From Streptomyces sp. LUP47B (lineage in GTDB: Bacteria; Actinomycetota; Actinomycetes; Streptomycetales; Streptomycetaceae): a stretch of 64,000 nt of DNA. The DNA is taken from positions 24,531-88,530 of the forward strand of contig NZ_MJAH01000009.1 in assembly GCF_001746295.1 (NCBI RefSeq), in the 5' to 3' direction. Position 1 is the stretch's first letter, and every line of letters begins with the position of its first letter. This document shows, one piece after another, positions 17,156-25,590 of the stretch. The notes beneath the pieces are model-generated. The model was not told the origin of the DNA. It saw only the letters and a program-made list of their open reading frames with translations, and did no database searches. Both the position numbers and the translations under genes were made by a program.

Positions 17156-18580
17156 GTGGGGCGGCTGGCTCGGTTGTGGGCCCGGCCGCGGCCCAGGCTG
17201 CTGTCCCTGCGGACCACGTTCGCGGTGTCCTTCGCCGCGGTGACGGCCGCGGTGACCGTGCTGGTCGGTGTGCTGTCGTACAGCGCCGCCGCGCGGCTGG
17301 TGCGGGTGGACCAGGAGTCCGTGTTCGACCAGGTCGTGCAGGACCTGCGGGACGAGGTCAGCCAGCACCGGATGACACCGGACGACTTCTCGTCCTCGGC
17401 GCCCGGGCACGACCTGGTGCGTCCTGCCCGTACGGATGTGCAGGTGCTGGGGCCCACCGGGGCGGTCGCCGACCCCGGGCGGCCCGGGCTGCCCGTGATC
17501 TCCGGGGACCGGCGGGTCGCGGCCGCCGGTGGTGCCGGGCGGATGGTCCTGCACAAGGAGGTCTCGGTCGGCAGCGACGTGTACCGGGTCGCCACCGTCT
17601 CGCTGGGTGGCGGGCGGGGCGCCGTGCAGGTCGCCCAGGAGTTCAGTGACACCGAGGATCTGTTGCGGGCGCTTCAGCAGCGGACGTTTCTGCTCATGGT
17701 GGCGGTCGTGGTGGGCGCCGGGCTGTTCGGGTGGTGGCTGGCCCGGCGGATCACCCGGCGGCTGGTGATCCTCACATCCGCCGCGGAGGATGTGGCCCGG
17801 ACCCGGCGGCTGGGGATCGAGGTGCCGGTCACCGGTTACGACGAGGTGGGGCGGTTGGGGCGGGCCTTCGACCGGATGCTGGGGCGGCTCGCGCAGTCGG
17901 AGGAGGATCAGCGGCGGCTGGTGCAGGACGCGGGGCACGAGCTTCGGACGCCGCTCACGTCGTTGCGTACGAACATCTCGCTGCTGCGGCGGATCGATGA
18001 GCTGCCGCCCGCCACGCGCGACGAGCTGGTCGCCGATCTCTCGCAGGAGGCACGGGAGTTGACCGATCTGGTCAACGAGCTGGTCGACCTCGCGGCGGGG
18101 CAGGCGGACAACGAGCCGCCGCAGCGGGTGGACCTCGCCGATGTCGCGGAGGATGTGGCGGGGCTGGCCCGGCGGCGGACCGGGCGGGAGGTCGTGGTGC
18201 ACGCGAGTGGGTCGACGGTGACGGACGGGCGGCCGGGGATGCTGCAGCGGGCTGTGTCGAACCTGGTCGAGAACGCGGCGAAGTTCGACCGGGACGGGAC
18301 CGCTCCGATCGAGATCTCGGTGTCCGGGTTCACGGTGGCCGGGCCGGTGCGGGTGGAGGTGCTGGACCGGGGGCCGGGGATCGCCGACGCCGATCTTGTG
18401 CGGGTGTTCGACCGGTTCTATCGGGCGGCGGACGCGCGGTCGTTGCCGGGGTCGGGGTTGGGGTTGTCGATCGTGCGGGAGGTTGCGCTGTCGCATGGGG
18501 GGGCGCCGTTTGCGTTTCCTCGGGAGGGGGGTGGGACGGTGATCGGGTTCACTGTGGGTGGGGATGCGTTCGGCGGTTGA
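17156..18580 (+). CDS. Sensor histidine kinase (MprB-like)
   Basis: The 474-residue membrane kinase begins with a transmembrane helix (about 20-45), an extracellular sensor region, a second helix (about 178-198), and a HAMP segment. The H-box HELRTPL has His261 as the phosphoacceptor. The ATPase core has N-box NLVENAAKF, G1 DRGPGIAD and G2 GSGLGLSIV. It starts directly after the regulator stop, so the two genes form an operon. The signal is unknown. The last ~50 codons are unusually G-rich. Confidence 0.94.
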   Translation: MGRLARLWARPRPRLLSLRTTFAVSFAAVTAAVTVLVGVLSYSAAARLVRVDQESVFDQVVQDLRDEVSQHRMTPDDFSSSAPGHDLVRPARTDVQVLGPTGAVADPGRPGLPVISGDRRVAAAGGAGRMVLHKEVSVGSDVYRVATVSLGGGRGAVQVAQEFSDTEDLLRALQQRTFLLMVAVVVGAGLFGWWLARRITRRLVILTSAAEDVARTRRLGIEVPVTGYDEVGRLGRAFDRMLGRLAQSEEDQRRLVQDAGHELRTPLTSLRTNISLLRRIDELPPATRDELVADLSQEARELTDLVNELVDLAAGQADNEPPQRVDLADVAEDVAGLARRRTGREVVVHASGSTVTDGRPGMLQRAVSNLVENAAKFDRDGTAPIEISVSGFTVAGPVRVEVLDRGPGIADADLVRVFDRFYRAADARSLPGSGLGLSIVREVALSHGGAPFAFPREGGGTVIGFTVGGDAFGG

Positions 18581-18620
18581 GCGGTGTTTGTCTGCGGGGT
18601 CGGTGGGGGCGGGCGTTTTG

Positions 18621-18640
18621 CGCAGTTCCCCGCGCCCCTG
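18621..18640 (-). repeat. Dispersed GC-rich element, copy 1 (short)
   Basis: The core CGCAGTTCCCCGCGCCCCTG matches the other five copies at 18957, 39229, 46521, 58379 and 58497. This copy is truncated on one side. Confidence 0.75.
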
Positions 18641-18711
18641 GGTGCCTGCGGCGGCCTGTTTCGGTCCGGTGGGGGCTTGTGTAGCGCGTGCGGTGTGTGG
18701 TGGGTCGGGGC

Positions 18712-18811
18712 CGGGGTGGGGGGTGTCCGTCCTCGGTCCGGCGGTTGCTGTTGCTTTGAGAGGTGCTCGGTAACGGACGCCGGCCGCTGCGGGCGGACAC
18801 CCCCCACCCCG
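18712..18811. repeat. 18-bp perfect inverted repeat
   Basis: CGGGGTGGGGGGTGTCCG at 18712-18729 is the exact reverse complement of 18794-18811. The loop is 64 bases. It could fold into a long hairpin, acting as a terminator for the histidine kinase, or be a remnant of a miniature element. Confidence 0.7.
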
Positions 18812-18836
18812 TCCCCTGCGCGCCGTACGCGGCTAC

Positions 18837-18952
18837 CGGCCCATAGTGGCGCGAGAAGCGGCCAACGGCCCGTCGTGGCACGGGGAGCGGTGAGCGGCCC
18901 GTCGTGGCGCGCGAGGTGGGGATCGGTCCGTCGTGGCGGGGGTGACTGCAAC
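18837..18952. repeat. 29-bp tandem repeat, four units
   Basis: Units start at 18837, 18866, 18895 and 18924 with an exact 29-base period. The conserved core is CGGCCCGTCGTGGC and the end of each unit varies. No spacers exist, so this is not a CRISPR. Confidence 0.75.
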
Positions 18953-18956
18953 TCCC

Positions 18957-18985
18957 CAGGGGCGCGGGGAACTGCGCGACCAGCC
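18957..18985 (+). repeat. Dispersed GC-rich element, copy 2
   Basis: A full copy beginning CAGGGGCGCGGGGAACTGCG and continuing through CGACCAGCC. It directly abuts the 29-bp tandem array. Confidence 0.8.
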
Positions 18986-19028
18986 CCCACCGGCCTGCAC
19001 CCGCCTGACAACCCGACCCGGCACCCCC

Positions 19029-19889
19029 TTAGGCGCCCTGCTCAAGCCCAGCGCCGCGCAGTGGTGTCGTTTCCAGAGTTGCTCGTGCCGCCTCCAGTGC
19101 TGGGTGGGTCTGTTGGGCGACTCGGTGGAAGGTTTCCTGGGCGGGGCGGGCGGGCCAGGCCGGGGGGAGGTGGCGGGCCGGGAGTCTCGGGTCTGTGCGG
19201 ATGGTTCGGAGCCACTCGCTGACCAGGCGCAGGCGGGTGCCGATCGGGTCGTCGTCGGCGCCGTTGACCAGGTGGGCGCTCCAGCGCTTGTCGAAGGTGA
19301 CATAGCGGGCGGCGATGGACTCCAGGTCCCAGGTCTCGCGGATCATGCGCTCGATGTCGGTCACTTCCGAGGCCTGGGCGTGGAAGATCTTGACGTGGGC
19401 AGTGAGGCCGAGCTCGGTGACCACCGCGGAGACGTCCACGTGGCCGGGGGCGATCCACAGGCCGCTGTACAGGGCGCCGAATCCGGACCAGGTGAGGCGT
19501 GAGCGCAGGTCGTGGCGCTGGCGTTTCCAGGAGTCGGGCAGGGAGAAGCCGAGCAGGGTCCAGGAGCCGTCCCAGTCGTCGTTGACGGCGCCCTGCTTCC
19601 AGATGCGGGTGCGGCCGTCGACCAGGACACGGGTGGCCTGCGGGGTCAGACCGAAGAACATCTTGCGGCCCTCGCGCTGACGTTGGAGCAGGCCCCGGTT
19701 GACCATGCGGGTGAGGGTGGAACGTACGGCCTGTTCACCTACGCCCACGCGGCCCAGGACGTCGATGATGCTGCCCGAGTAGACGCCCAGGTCCCCCTCC
19801 TCCAGGACGTGGTTGCCGAAGAAGGTGAGCATGAGCGACTGCGGGCGCGGCTGCGGTCCCTCCGCGGTGTCCAGGATGTCGTCGTCCAC
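19029..19889 (-). CDS. PaaX-family transcriptional regulator
   Basis: A 286-residue PaaX-type protein with an N-terminal winged helix (residues about 15-85, with VGVGEQAVRSTLTRMVNRGLL as recognition region), a central dimerisation domain (WTLLGFSLPDSWKRQR) and the C-terminal helical domain. PaaX of E. coli represses phenylacetate catabolism and binds phenylacetyl-CoA, but no paa genes are visible here. GTG 19889 is the best family-consistent start although no clear ribosome site precedes it. Its target could be the neighbouring hydrolase-transporter pair. Confidence 0.88.
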   Translation of the reverse strand: MDDDILDTAEGPQPRPQSLMLTFFGNHVLEEGDLGVYSGSIIDVLGRVGVGEQAVRSTLTRMVNRGLLQRQREGRKMFFGLTPQATRVLVDGRTRIWKQGAVNDDWDGSWTLLGFSLPDSWKRQRHDLRSRLTWSGFGALYSGLWIAPGHVDVSAVVTELGLTAHVKIFHAQASEVTDIERMIRETWDLESIAARYVTFDKRWSAHLVNGADDDPIGTRLRLVSEWLRTIRTDPRLPARHLPPAWPARPAQETFHRVAQQTHPALEAARATLETTPLRGAGLEQGA

Positions 19890-19951
19890 GGGGGCAAGGG
19901 TACGACCGCCCGCCGACGGTACGGCGGGCGGTCGCGGAAGGTCGTAGGAGG

Positions 19952-21322
19952 TCACCGGCCGTCGGCGGGGTGCGCGAGGTCGTACGGGCGGAGGTAGGGG
20001 GTGGGGCGGTACGAGACGTAGCGGGTGGGGGTGGTGGGGTCGGCCGCGGTGGCGCGGGCGTTGAGGGACGCCGGGTCGGTGCCCTGCCAGCCGCCGGTGG
20101 TCAGGCGGTCCTCCAGGGTGTGGAGGGCGGCCAGTTGTTCGGCGGGGCTGAAGGTGCAGTGGCCGGCGTTGTCGACGTATGCCTGGCGGAGGAGGGGGGC
20201 GGAGCCGGCGGCCGTCACCGCGCGGCGCAGGGCGCTTTCCGTCTGGACGGGGACCAGGGGGTCGCCGATCGTGTGGACGGAGAGCTGGGGCTTGGCCAGC
20301 TTGCCGGTGAAGCTGCTGGTGGAGCTCATCCAGGCGACGGCGGACGGGTCCGCGCTGATGCGCGGGGCGTGGTTGAGGGCGGCGAGGTCCTTGCCAAGGG
20401 AGAGGCCCGCCTTCTTGTACAGGGCGGTGACCTCCTTGCTGACGGAGGACTGGGCGAGCAGCCGCGTGTAGTCGACGCCGGTGTTCCAGGACATGTTGCC
20501 GCCCGCGCGCACCTCCGCCTCCTGGCGGCGGTTGAAGGCGGCGATCTTCAGCAGGCCCTTGACGGCGTCGTACTGGTTGGCCTGCTGGGTGTCCCAGTCG
20601 TTGGTGGTGGGGCGGGTCTGGGTGGGGGCGTTCCAGACCGGGATGTTGTGGAGGGCCGCGGCGAGGGCGATACGGGCCCGGCCCTCGGCCGTGGACTGGG
20701 CGGAGTCGACCTTGGCGGTGAGGGTGTTGGCCGCGTCGGTGGCCGCCTGCTGGCTCGGGAGGTTCACCAGGGGGACGTCGGAGCCCAGGAGGGTCTTGAG
20801 GGCGAACGCCGGGTCGAGGGTGTTGTTCCAGTTGGCCACTCCCCCTTGGACCAGGCCGCACAGGGAGAGCGAGCCGTCGATGCGGTCCGGGTGGCGTTCG
20901 GCGATCGCCGTGGTGACGAGTCCGCCGTACGACCGTCCCCAGGCGAGGGTGCGGGAGGCCTGGCCGAAGCGGGTGGTGAAGACGTCGAGGGTGGCCAGTT
21001 GGTCGGGGACCGCGTCGGTGACCGCCCAGCCGGTGGACGCGTACGAGGAGCCGATGAGGGCGTAACCCTGCTGGAGGAGAAGGGGCTTGGTGGCGGCGTC
21101 CGGAGCGTCCTGGGCGGGGTTGGCGGGGCCCGCGTTGTAGCCGTGGCTGAACAGGAGGACAGTGCCGTTCCAGTTGGTGGGGACGTCCATCATGTACGTG
21201 GCGCCGGAGGGGAGTTGGCCGTCCACGTGGGTGGGGTCGGCGTCGGCCGCCGTGGCCGCGGGTGCGGCGGTCAAGGTGAGCAGAAGCGCCGTCGCGCAGG
21301 CGATGCGGGTGCCGTGCCTCAT
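19952..21322 (-). CDS. Secreted alpha/beta hydrolase
   Basis: A 456-residue exported protein. The signal peptide covers residues 1-25 with an Ala-rich cleavage site. The alpha/beta fold has an oxyanion-type HGYN (60-63), nucleophile elbow GRSYGG (Ser131), and a late His in DNAGHC. It resembles prolyl-peptidase-like or tannase-like secreted hydrolases; the substrate is not clear. It overlaps the MHS transporter by ATGA, so extracellular hydrolysis and uptake of the product are probably linked. Confidence 0.82.
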   Translation of the reverse strand: MRHGTRIACATALLLTLTAAPAATAADADPTHVDGQLPSGATYMMDVPTNWNGTVLLFSHGYNAGPANPAQDAPDAATKPLLLQQGYALIGSSYASTGWAVTDAVPDQLATLDVFTTRFGQASRTLAWGRSYGGLVTTAIAERHPDRIDGSLSLCGLVQGGVANWNNTLDPAFALKTLLGSDVPLVNLPSQQAATDAANTLTAKVDSAQSTAEGRARIALAAALHNIPVWNAPTQTRPTTNDWDTQQANQYDAVKGLLKIAAFNRRQEAEVRAGGNMSWNTGVDYTRLLAQSSVSKEVTALYKKAGLSLGKDLAALNHAPRISADPSAVAWMSSTSSFTGKLAKPQLSVHTIGDPLVPVQTESALRRAVTAAGSAPLLRQAYVDNAGHCTFSPAEQLAALHTLEDRLTTGGWQGTDPASLNARATAADPTTPTRYVSYRPTPYLRPYDLAHPADGR

Positions 21323-22659
21323 GCGGTGATCTCCTCCGTGCGGGCGGGGGTGGGGAGTTCGGAAGCGGGGTCGGTCAGGGACGTGCGGCTCGTCTCACGG
21401 ACGAACCACACGGTCAGCGCGGTGATGAGGGAGCCGCCGCACAGCAGGAGCGCGACCGGGGTGCCGTTGCCGCTGCTCGCGACCAGGCTTCCGGCGATCA
21501 TCGGGGAGAAGCCGGCACCGACCAGGGTGGCGCCCTGGTAGCCGAGCGAGGCGCCGGTGTAGCGGACCTTGGTGCCGAACATCTCGCTGAACAGGGCGCC
21601 CAGCGGGCCGTACATCAGCGACTGGGAGATGCCGTGGCCGATGACCACGGCCAGGATCAGGGCCCCCGAGGACTTGGAGTCGACCAGCGCGAGGACGGGG
21701 AAGGCGGTGGCGGCGGACAGGAGCGCGCCGGTGAGGACGACCGGGCGGCGGCCGATCCGGTCGGAGAGCGCGGAGGCGCAGGGCAGCACGACCAGGGCGA
21801 CCGCGGCGGAGACGGTGAGCGCGGTGAGCACCTGCGGGCGGGCATAGCCGACGCCGGTGGCGTACGAGATCAGGTAACTGGTCAGCAGGGACTGCGCGGT
21901 GAAGGCGCCGATGCCGACACAGCAGGCCAGCAGCACCGGACGCGGGCGGCGCAGGACGTCGAGGATGGGGAGCCTCGACTCGGCGCGCTCCTTCTTCACG
22001 TCGGCGAACAGCGGGCTCTCGACCACCTGGAGGCGGACGAACAGGCCGACGCCGAGCAGCAGCACGCTCAGCAGGAACGGCACGCGCCAGCCCCAGGCGG
22101 CGAACTGGTCCTTGGGGAGGGTGGAGACCAGGGCGACCACGGCGGCGGAGATCAGGGAGCCGAGCGGGGCTCCCATCTGGGTGAAGCTCGACCACAGGCC
22201 ACGGCGGCTCTCGCCCGCGTGCTCCACGACCATCAGGGTCGCGCCGCCCCACTCGCCGCCGATGGCGATGCCCTGGACCACGCGCAGGGTGATCAGCAGG
22301 ACCGGCGCCCAGACGCCGATGGTGTCGTAGGTGGGCAGCAGGCCGATGAGGAAGCTCGCGCCGCCCATCAGGCCCATGGTGAGCAGCAGCATGTTCTTGC
22401 GGCCGAGGCGGTCGCCGAAGTGCCCGAAGACGATGCCGCCGATCGGGCGGGCCACATATCCGGCGGCGAAGGTGCCGAACGCGGCGATCGTGCCCACGGC
22501 GGGGTCGGCGCCGGGGAAGAACAGTTCGCCGAAGACCAGGGCGGCGACGGTGCCGTAGACGAGGAAGTCGTAGAACTCGACGGCGGTGCCGAGGAGTCCG
22601 GAGAGGGCGACTCGGCGGAGTTGGCGGGTGCGTTCTGATGCGGTGGGGGACGGGGGCAT
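21319..22659 (-). CDS. MHS-family MFS transporter
   Basis: The 446-residue transporter has 12 predicted helices. The MFS loop motif GHFGDRLGRKNML lies after helix 2, and RVVQGIAIGGEWGG marks the metabolite:H+ symporter (ShiA/ProP/KgtP-like) subfamily. It likely imports an organic acid or zwitterion by proton symport. The ATG has AGGGAG seven bases upstream, and a good sigma-70-type promoter lies 36 bases farther up. It is the first gene of a two-gene operon with the secreted hydrolase. Confidence 0.9.
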   Translation of the reverse strand: MPPSPTASERTRQLRRVALSGLLGTAVEFYDFLVYGTVAALVFGELFFPGADPAVGTIAAFGTFAAGYVARPIGGIVFGHFGDRLGRKNMLLLTMGLMGGASFLIGLLPTYDTIGVWAPVLLITLRVVQGIAIGGEWGGATLMVVEHAGESRRGLWSSFTQMGAPLGSLISAAVVALVSTLPKDQFAAWGWRVPFLLSVLLLGVGLFVRLQVVESPLFADVKKERAESRLPILDVLRRPRPVLLACCVGIGAFTAQSLLTSYLISYATGVGYARPQVLTALTVSAAVALVVLPCASALSDRIGRRPVVLTGALLSAATAFPVLALVDSKSSGALILAVVIGHGISQSLMYGPLGALFSEMFGTKVRYTGASLGYQGATLVGAGFSPMIAGSLVASSGNGTPVALLLCGGSLITALTVWFVRETSRTSLTDPASELPTPARTEEITA

Positions 22660-22694
22660 CGCGGGCTCCCTTGGAGCGGGGGAAGGACACCGTG

Positions 22695-22723
22695 AAATTA
22701 GGCTGTCTCGTGACTGTCGTCAA
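22695..22723 (-). promoter_or_regulatory. Sigma-70 (HrdB)-type promoter for the MHS transporter
   Basis: On the reverse strand TTGACG (22723-22718) and TAATTT (22700-22695) are separated by exactly 17 bases. This is close to the vegetative consensus and is properly placed before the transporter ATG. Confidence 0.65.
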
Positions 22724-22796
22724 TAAAGTGCACAACATTAGATGGAGTGTGACGTGGATCACTGGAACTCGGTGATCCGTATGGGCAGTTGAGTGC

Positions 22797-23435
22797 GTGA
22801 CCACAGATATGCGAACCCGGATACGGGCCGGGGATCCGGACACCTTCGCGGAGCTCTACGACCAGTGCGCCCGCTCGGTGTACAACCACGCCTTCCGGCT
22901 GACCGCCGACTGGTCCGTCGCCGAGGACGTCATGGCGGCGACGTTCATGGAGGCCTGGCGGCGCCGGACGTCGATCGAGGCCGAAGGGGGCTCGCTGCGG
23001 CCCTGGTTGCTCGGCATCGCCACGAACGTCGCCCGGTCCCACTACCGCAGCAACCGCCGCTACCGGGCCGCGGCCGGCGCGGCGGCCGCGGCGGGGGCGG
23101 ACGAGGTCGCCGACCATGCCGAGGAGACCGCCGGGCGGGTGGACGACCGGCGCCGCATCGCCGCCACACTGACCGCGCTCGGCTCCCTGAAGCGCCCCGA
23201 ACGCGAGGTCCTGGTGCTGTGTCTGTGGGAGGGGCTGGAGTACGCCGACGCCGCCCGCGCCCTCGGCATCCCCGTCGGCACCGTCCGCTCCCGGCTGTCC
23301 CGGGCGCGCGGCAGGCTGCGCAAGCTCGCCGAGGTCGAACTGGCGCGAAAAAGACGGGAACTCATCCCATCGAACCGGCAGATAACAGGTGATCGCGACT
23401 ACGTGATCCGGTCCGCACAGGAAGGAAACCGATGA
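22797..23435 (+). CDS. ECF-type RNA polymerase sigma factor
   Basis: The 212-residue protein has the sigma region 2 (TFAELYDQCARSVYNHAF; AEDVMAATFMEAWRR) and region 4 (LGIPVGTVRSRLSRARGRLR) only, as in extracytoplasmic-function factors. An Ala-rich linker joins them. Start is GTG 22797, with only a weak ribosome site. The next gene overlaps by ATGA and encodes a CU044_5270-family membrane protein, a pairing common in actinomycetes in which the membrane partner may control the factor. The inducing signal is unknown. Confidence 0.92.
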   Translation: MTTDMRTRIRAGDPDTFAELYDQCARSVYNHAFRLTADWSVAEDVMAATFMEAWRRRTSIEAEGGSLRPWLLGIATNVARSHYRSNRRYRAAAGAAAAAGADEVADHAEETAGRVDDRRRIAATLTALGSLKRPEREVLVLCLWEGLEYADAARALGIPVGTVRSRLSRARGRLRKLAEVELARKRRELIPSNRQITGDRDYVIRSAQEGNR

Positions 23436-24478
23436 ACGCCAGCCCCTCCCAGCCGCACCCGGCCGAGTGGACGGAGACCCAGGGTCTTCTGCCCTCCGTG
23501 GAGCGGGATCTGCCGGCGGGCCGCCACCAGTTCCACAAGGAGCAGATGATGGTCCAGATCCGCGAAGACCTCCGTACCACCGCTGTCGCCCCCGTACGCC
23601 GCAACCCGTTCCTGCGCCGGGCGGTCCTGCTGCCCGCGCTGGCCTGCGCCCTGGCCGGCGCGGTCGTGGGCGGCCTCGCCCTGAGCGGCGGCGGTGACGC
23701 GAAGACCTCCCTGGCCACCGGGCCCGCCCTGACGACCCGGATCGGCGCCGCCGACGCCCGGGGCGCCGACCGGCTGCTCGACCACATCTCCCTGGCCGCC
23801 GCCGACACCTCCGAAACCACCGTGCGCGACGACCAGTTCCTCTACATCGCGTCCAAGGTCGCCAGCACCTACCCGAAGACGGTCGACGACAAGACCACGG
23901 TGGTCAGCGAGAAGCTGCACTCCCGCCAGGTCTGGCAGTCCCCCGACGGCAGGAACGGCTGGCTGATCGAGCCGGGCAACACGAGCGAGGACGGCATCAC
24001 CCTGGCCGGACCGAACCCGCTCCGCTCGGCCTACCACCGGCTCGCCCAGCTGCCCACCGACCCCAAGGCCCTGCTGCGGAAGATCTACCAGGAGTCGGAC
24101 GCCAACCGGGACCCCGAAGTCCCCCGCGACCAGGCAGCCTTCGTCGCCATCGGCGACCTGCTGACCGAGAGCTACCCGCCCGCGAACCTCACCGCCGCGC
24201 TCTACAAGGCCGCCGGTGAGATCCCCGGCGTCGTCGCGGTGGACGACGCGGTCGACGCGGTGGGGCGCCACGGAGTCGCCATCGCGCGGCTCGACGAGCA
24301 GAGCGGGCAGCGCACGGAGTGGATCTTCGACAAGAAGACGTACGCGTTCCTCGGTGAGCGCAGTGTGCAGGTCGAGCCGAGCGAGGAGTTCAAGAAGGGC
24401 ACCGTGACGTTCACCATCGCCATCACGCAGCGGGCGGTCGTGAACGAGATGAAGGAGGTGCCGGGGCGGGCGGGCTGA
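23432..24478 (+). CDS. CU044_5270-family membrane protein, likely sigma factor partner
   Basis: A 348-residue protein with a cytoplasmic N-terminus (about 1-60), one transmembrane helix (about 63-87, LLPALACALAGAVVGGLAL) and a large extracytoplasmic domain. The topology fits an anti-sigma-like membrane partner of the ECF factor it overlaps (ATGA), though no HxxxCxxC zinc motif is present. The function of the family is not established. It ends 4 bp from the convergent LacI gene. Confidence 0.85.
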   Translation: MNASPSQPHPAEWTETQGLLPSVERDLPAGRHQFHKEQMMVQIREDLRTTAVAPVRRNPFLRRAVLLPALACALAGAVVGGLALSGGGDAKTSLATGPALTTRIGAADARGADRLLDHISLAAADTSETTVRDDQFLYIASKVASTYPKTVDDKTTVVSEKLHSRQVWQSPDGRNGWLIEPGNTSEDGITLAGPNPLRSAYHRLAQLPTDPKALLRKIYQESDANRDPEVPRDQAAFVAIGDLLTESYPPANLTAALYKAAGEIPGVVAVDDAVDAVGRHGVAIARLDEQSGQRTEWIFDKKTYAFLGERSVQVEPSEEFKKGTVTFTIAITQRAVVNEMKEVPGRAG

Positions 24479-24482
24479 CGGG

Positions 24483-25514
24483 TCAGGCCCGCTGCAACTC
24501 CGGGGCGGGCCGCTCACCCGAGCCGCGCACGATCAGCCGCGTCGGCACGGTGATGGTCCGGGCCCGGCTGCGGTCGCCGTCGAGGCGGGACAGCGCCGTG
24601 GTCGCCGCCGTTCTGCCGATCTCCTCGGGGGCCTGGGCCACGACGGTCAGGGCCGGTTCGAGCGCCTCGGCGAGCGGGACGTCGTCGAAGGAGACGACGG
24701 CGACGTCCTTGCGTCGGCTGCGGGCGAGTTCGGCCACTATCCCCAGGGCGACGATGTTGTTGCCCGCGAACAGGGCCGTGGGGGGACCGGCCAGGCCGAG
24801 GAGCCGGGAGGTCGCGGCCGAAGCGCCTTGCTGGTCATGGGCGTTGGTGACCAGGGAACGGTCGTACGGAAGGCCGGCCCGCTCAAGGGCGTCGCGGTAC
24901 CCGGTGAGGCGCTCACGGCGGGTGTAGAGCTTGACCGGCAGGTCGCCGACGAAGCCGATGCGGCGGTGGCCGTGGGCGATCAGGTGGGCGACACCGTCGT
25001 GGGCGCCGGTGCGGTTGGAGCTGACGACGCTGTCGGCGGCCAGGCCCGCTCCGGGACGGTCGATGAACACGACGGGCAGCCCCGTGGCGCGGTGGGTCTT
25101 GAGGTGGGAGTGGTCGGCGCCGACGGACGGCACGACCAGCAGGATGCTGACGCGGCGGGCCAGGAACTTGTCCGTCAGGGCGCGTTCCCGGTCCGGGTCG
25201 TCCGCCGAGGAGCCCATGAGCAGGGTCAGTCCCCGGTCGCGGACCGTGTCCTCGATACTGCGGGCCACCGCTCCGAAGAACGGGTTGCCGAGGTCGGGGA
25301 CGACCAGACCGATGGTGGTGTCGGGCCCGCCGACGCGGATGTTGCGCGCCATGAGGTTCGGCTGGAAGCCGAGTTTGGCCACGGCGGCGAGCACCTGTTC
25401 CCTGGTCTCGGCCGACGCGGGTCCGTCCTCGTTGAGAACGCGGGAGACTGTCTTGGCGCTGACGCCCACTTCGCGGGCGACATCGGCCAGGGTCGGGCGG
25501 CGGTTCGCTGCCAT
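24483..25514 (-). CDS. LacI-family transcriptional repressor
   Basis: A 343-residue LacI/GalR regulator. The N-terminal helix-turn-helix (TLADVAREVGVSAKTVSRVL, residues 7-26) and hinge precede a periplasmic-binding-protein-like effector domain. It is the last gene of the sugar ABC operon, 76 bp after the ATPase gene, so it probably autoregulates. Paired LacI-type palindromes lie upstream of the operon at 28731 and 28899. The effector is probably the transported sugar or a derivative. Confidence 0.92.
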   Translation of the reverse strand: MAANRRPTLADVAREVGVSAKTVSRVLNEDGPASAETREQVLAAVAKLGFQPNLMARNIRVGGPDTTIGLVVPDLGNPFFGAVARSIEDTVRDRGLTLLMGSSADDPDRERALTDKFLARRVSILLVVPSVGADHSHLKTHRATGLPVVFIDRPGAGLAADSVVSSNRTGAHDGVAHLIAHGHRRIGFVGDLPVKLYTRRERLTGYRDALERAGLPYDRSLVTNAHDQQGASAATSRLLGLAGPPTALFAGNNIVALGIVAELARSRRKDVAVVSFDDVPLAEALEPALTVVAQAPEEIGRTAATTALSRLDGDRSRARTITVPTRLIVRGSGERPAPELQRA

Positions 25515-25590
25515 GGAGGAAACCGTCTCCTGTGCTCGTCGGTTCCGGCCGCGGCCTCGGCCGGATGCCGTCGAGTGTCGAGTGCTGTGG

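Larger units (their letters stand above)
18581..19028. other. Gap of about 450 bp without a gene, made of repeats
   Basis: No reading frame here shows coding-type codon use. The gap holds two copies of the dispersed GC-rich element (18621-18640, 18957-18985), an 18-bp perfect inverted repeat and a 29-bp tandem repeat. It separates the histidine-kinase gene from the convergent PaaX-like gene. Confidence 0.7.

Noticed and set aside
16013..18496. An 827-codon reverse frame opposite the two-component genes
   Set aside because: Antisense shadow; His/Arg/Pro-rich with no domain.
18837..18952. CRISPR array
   Set aside because: The 29-bp units are adjacent with no spacers and no cas genes are near.
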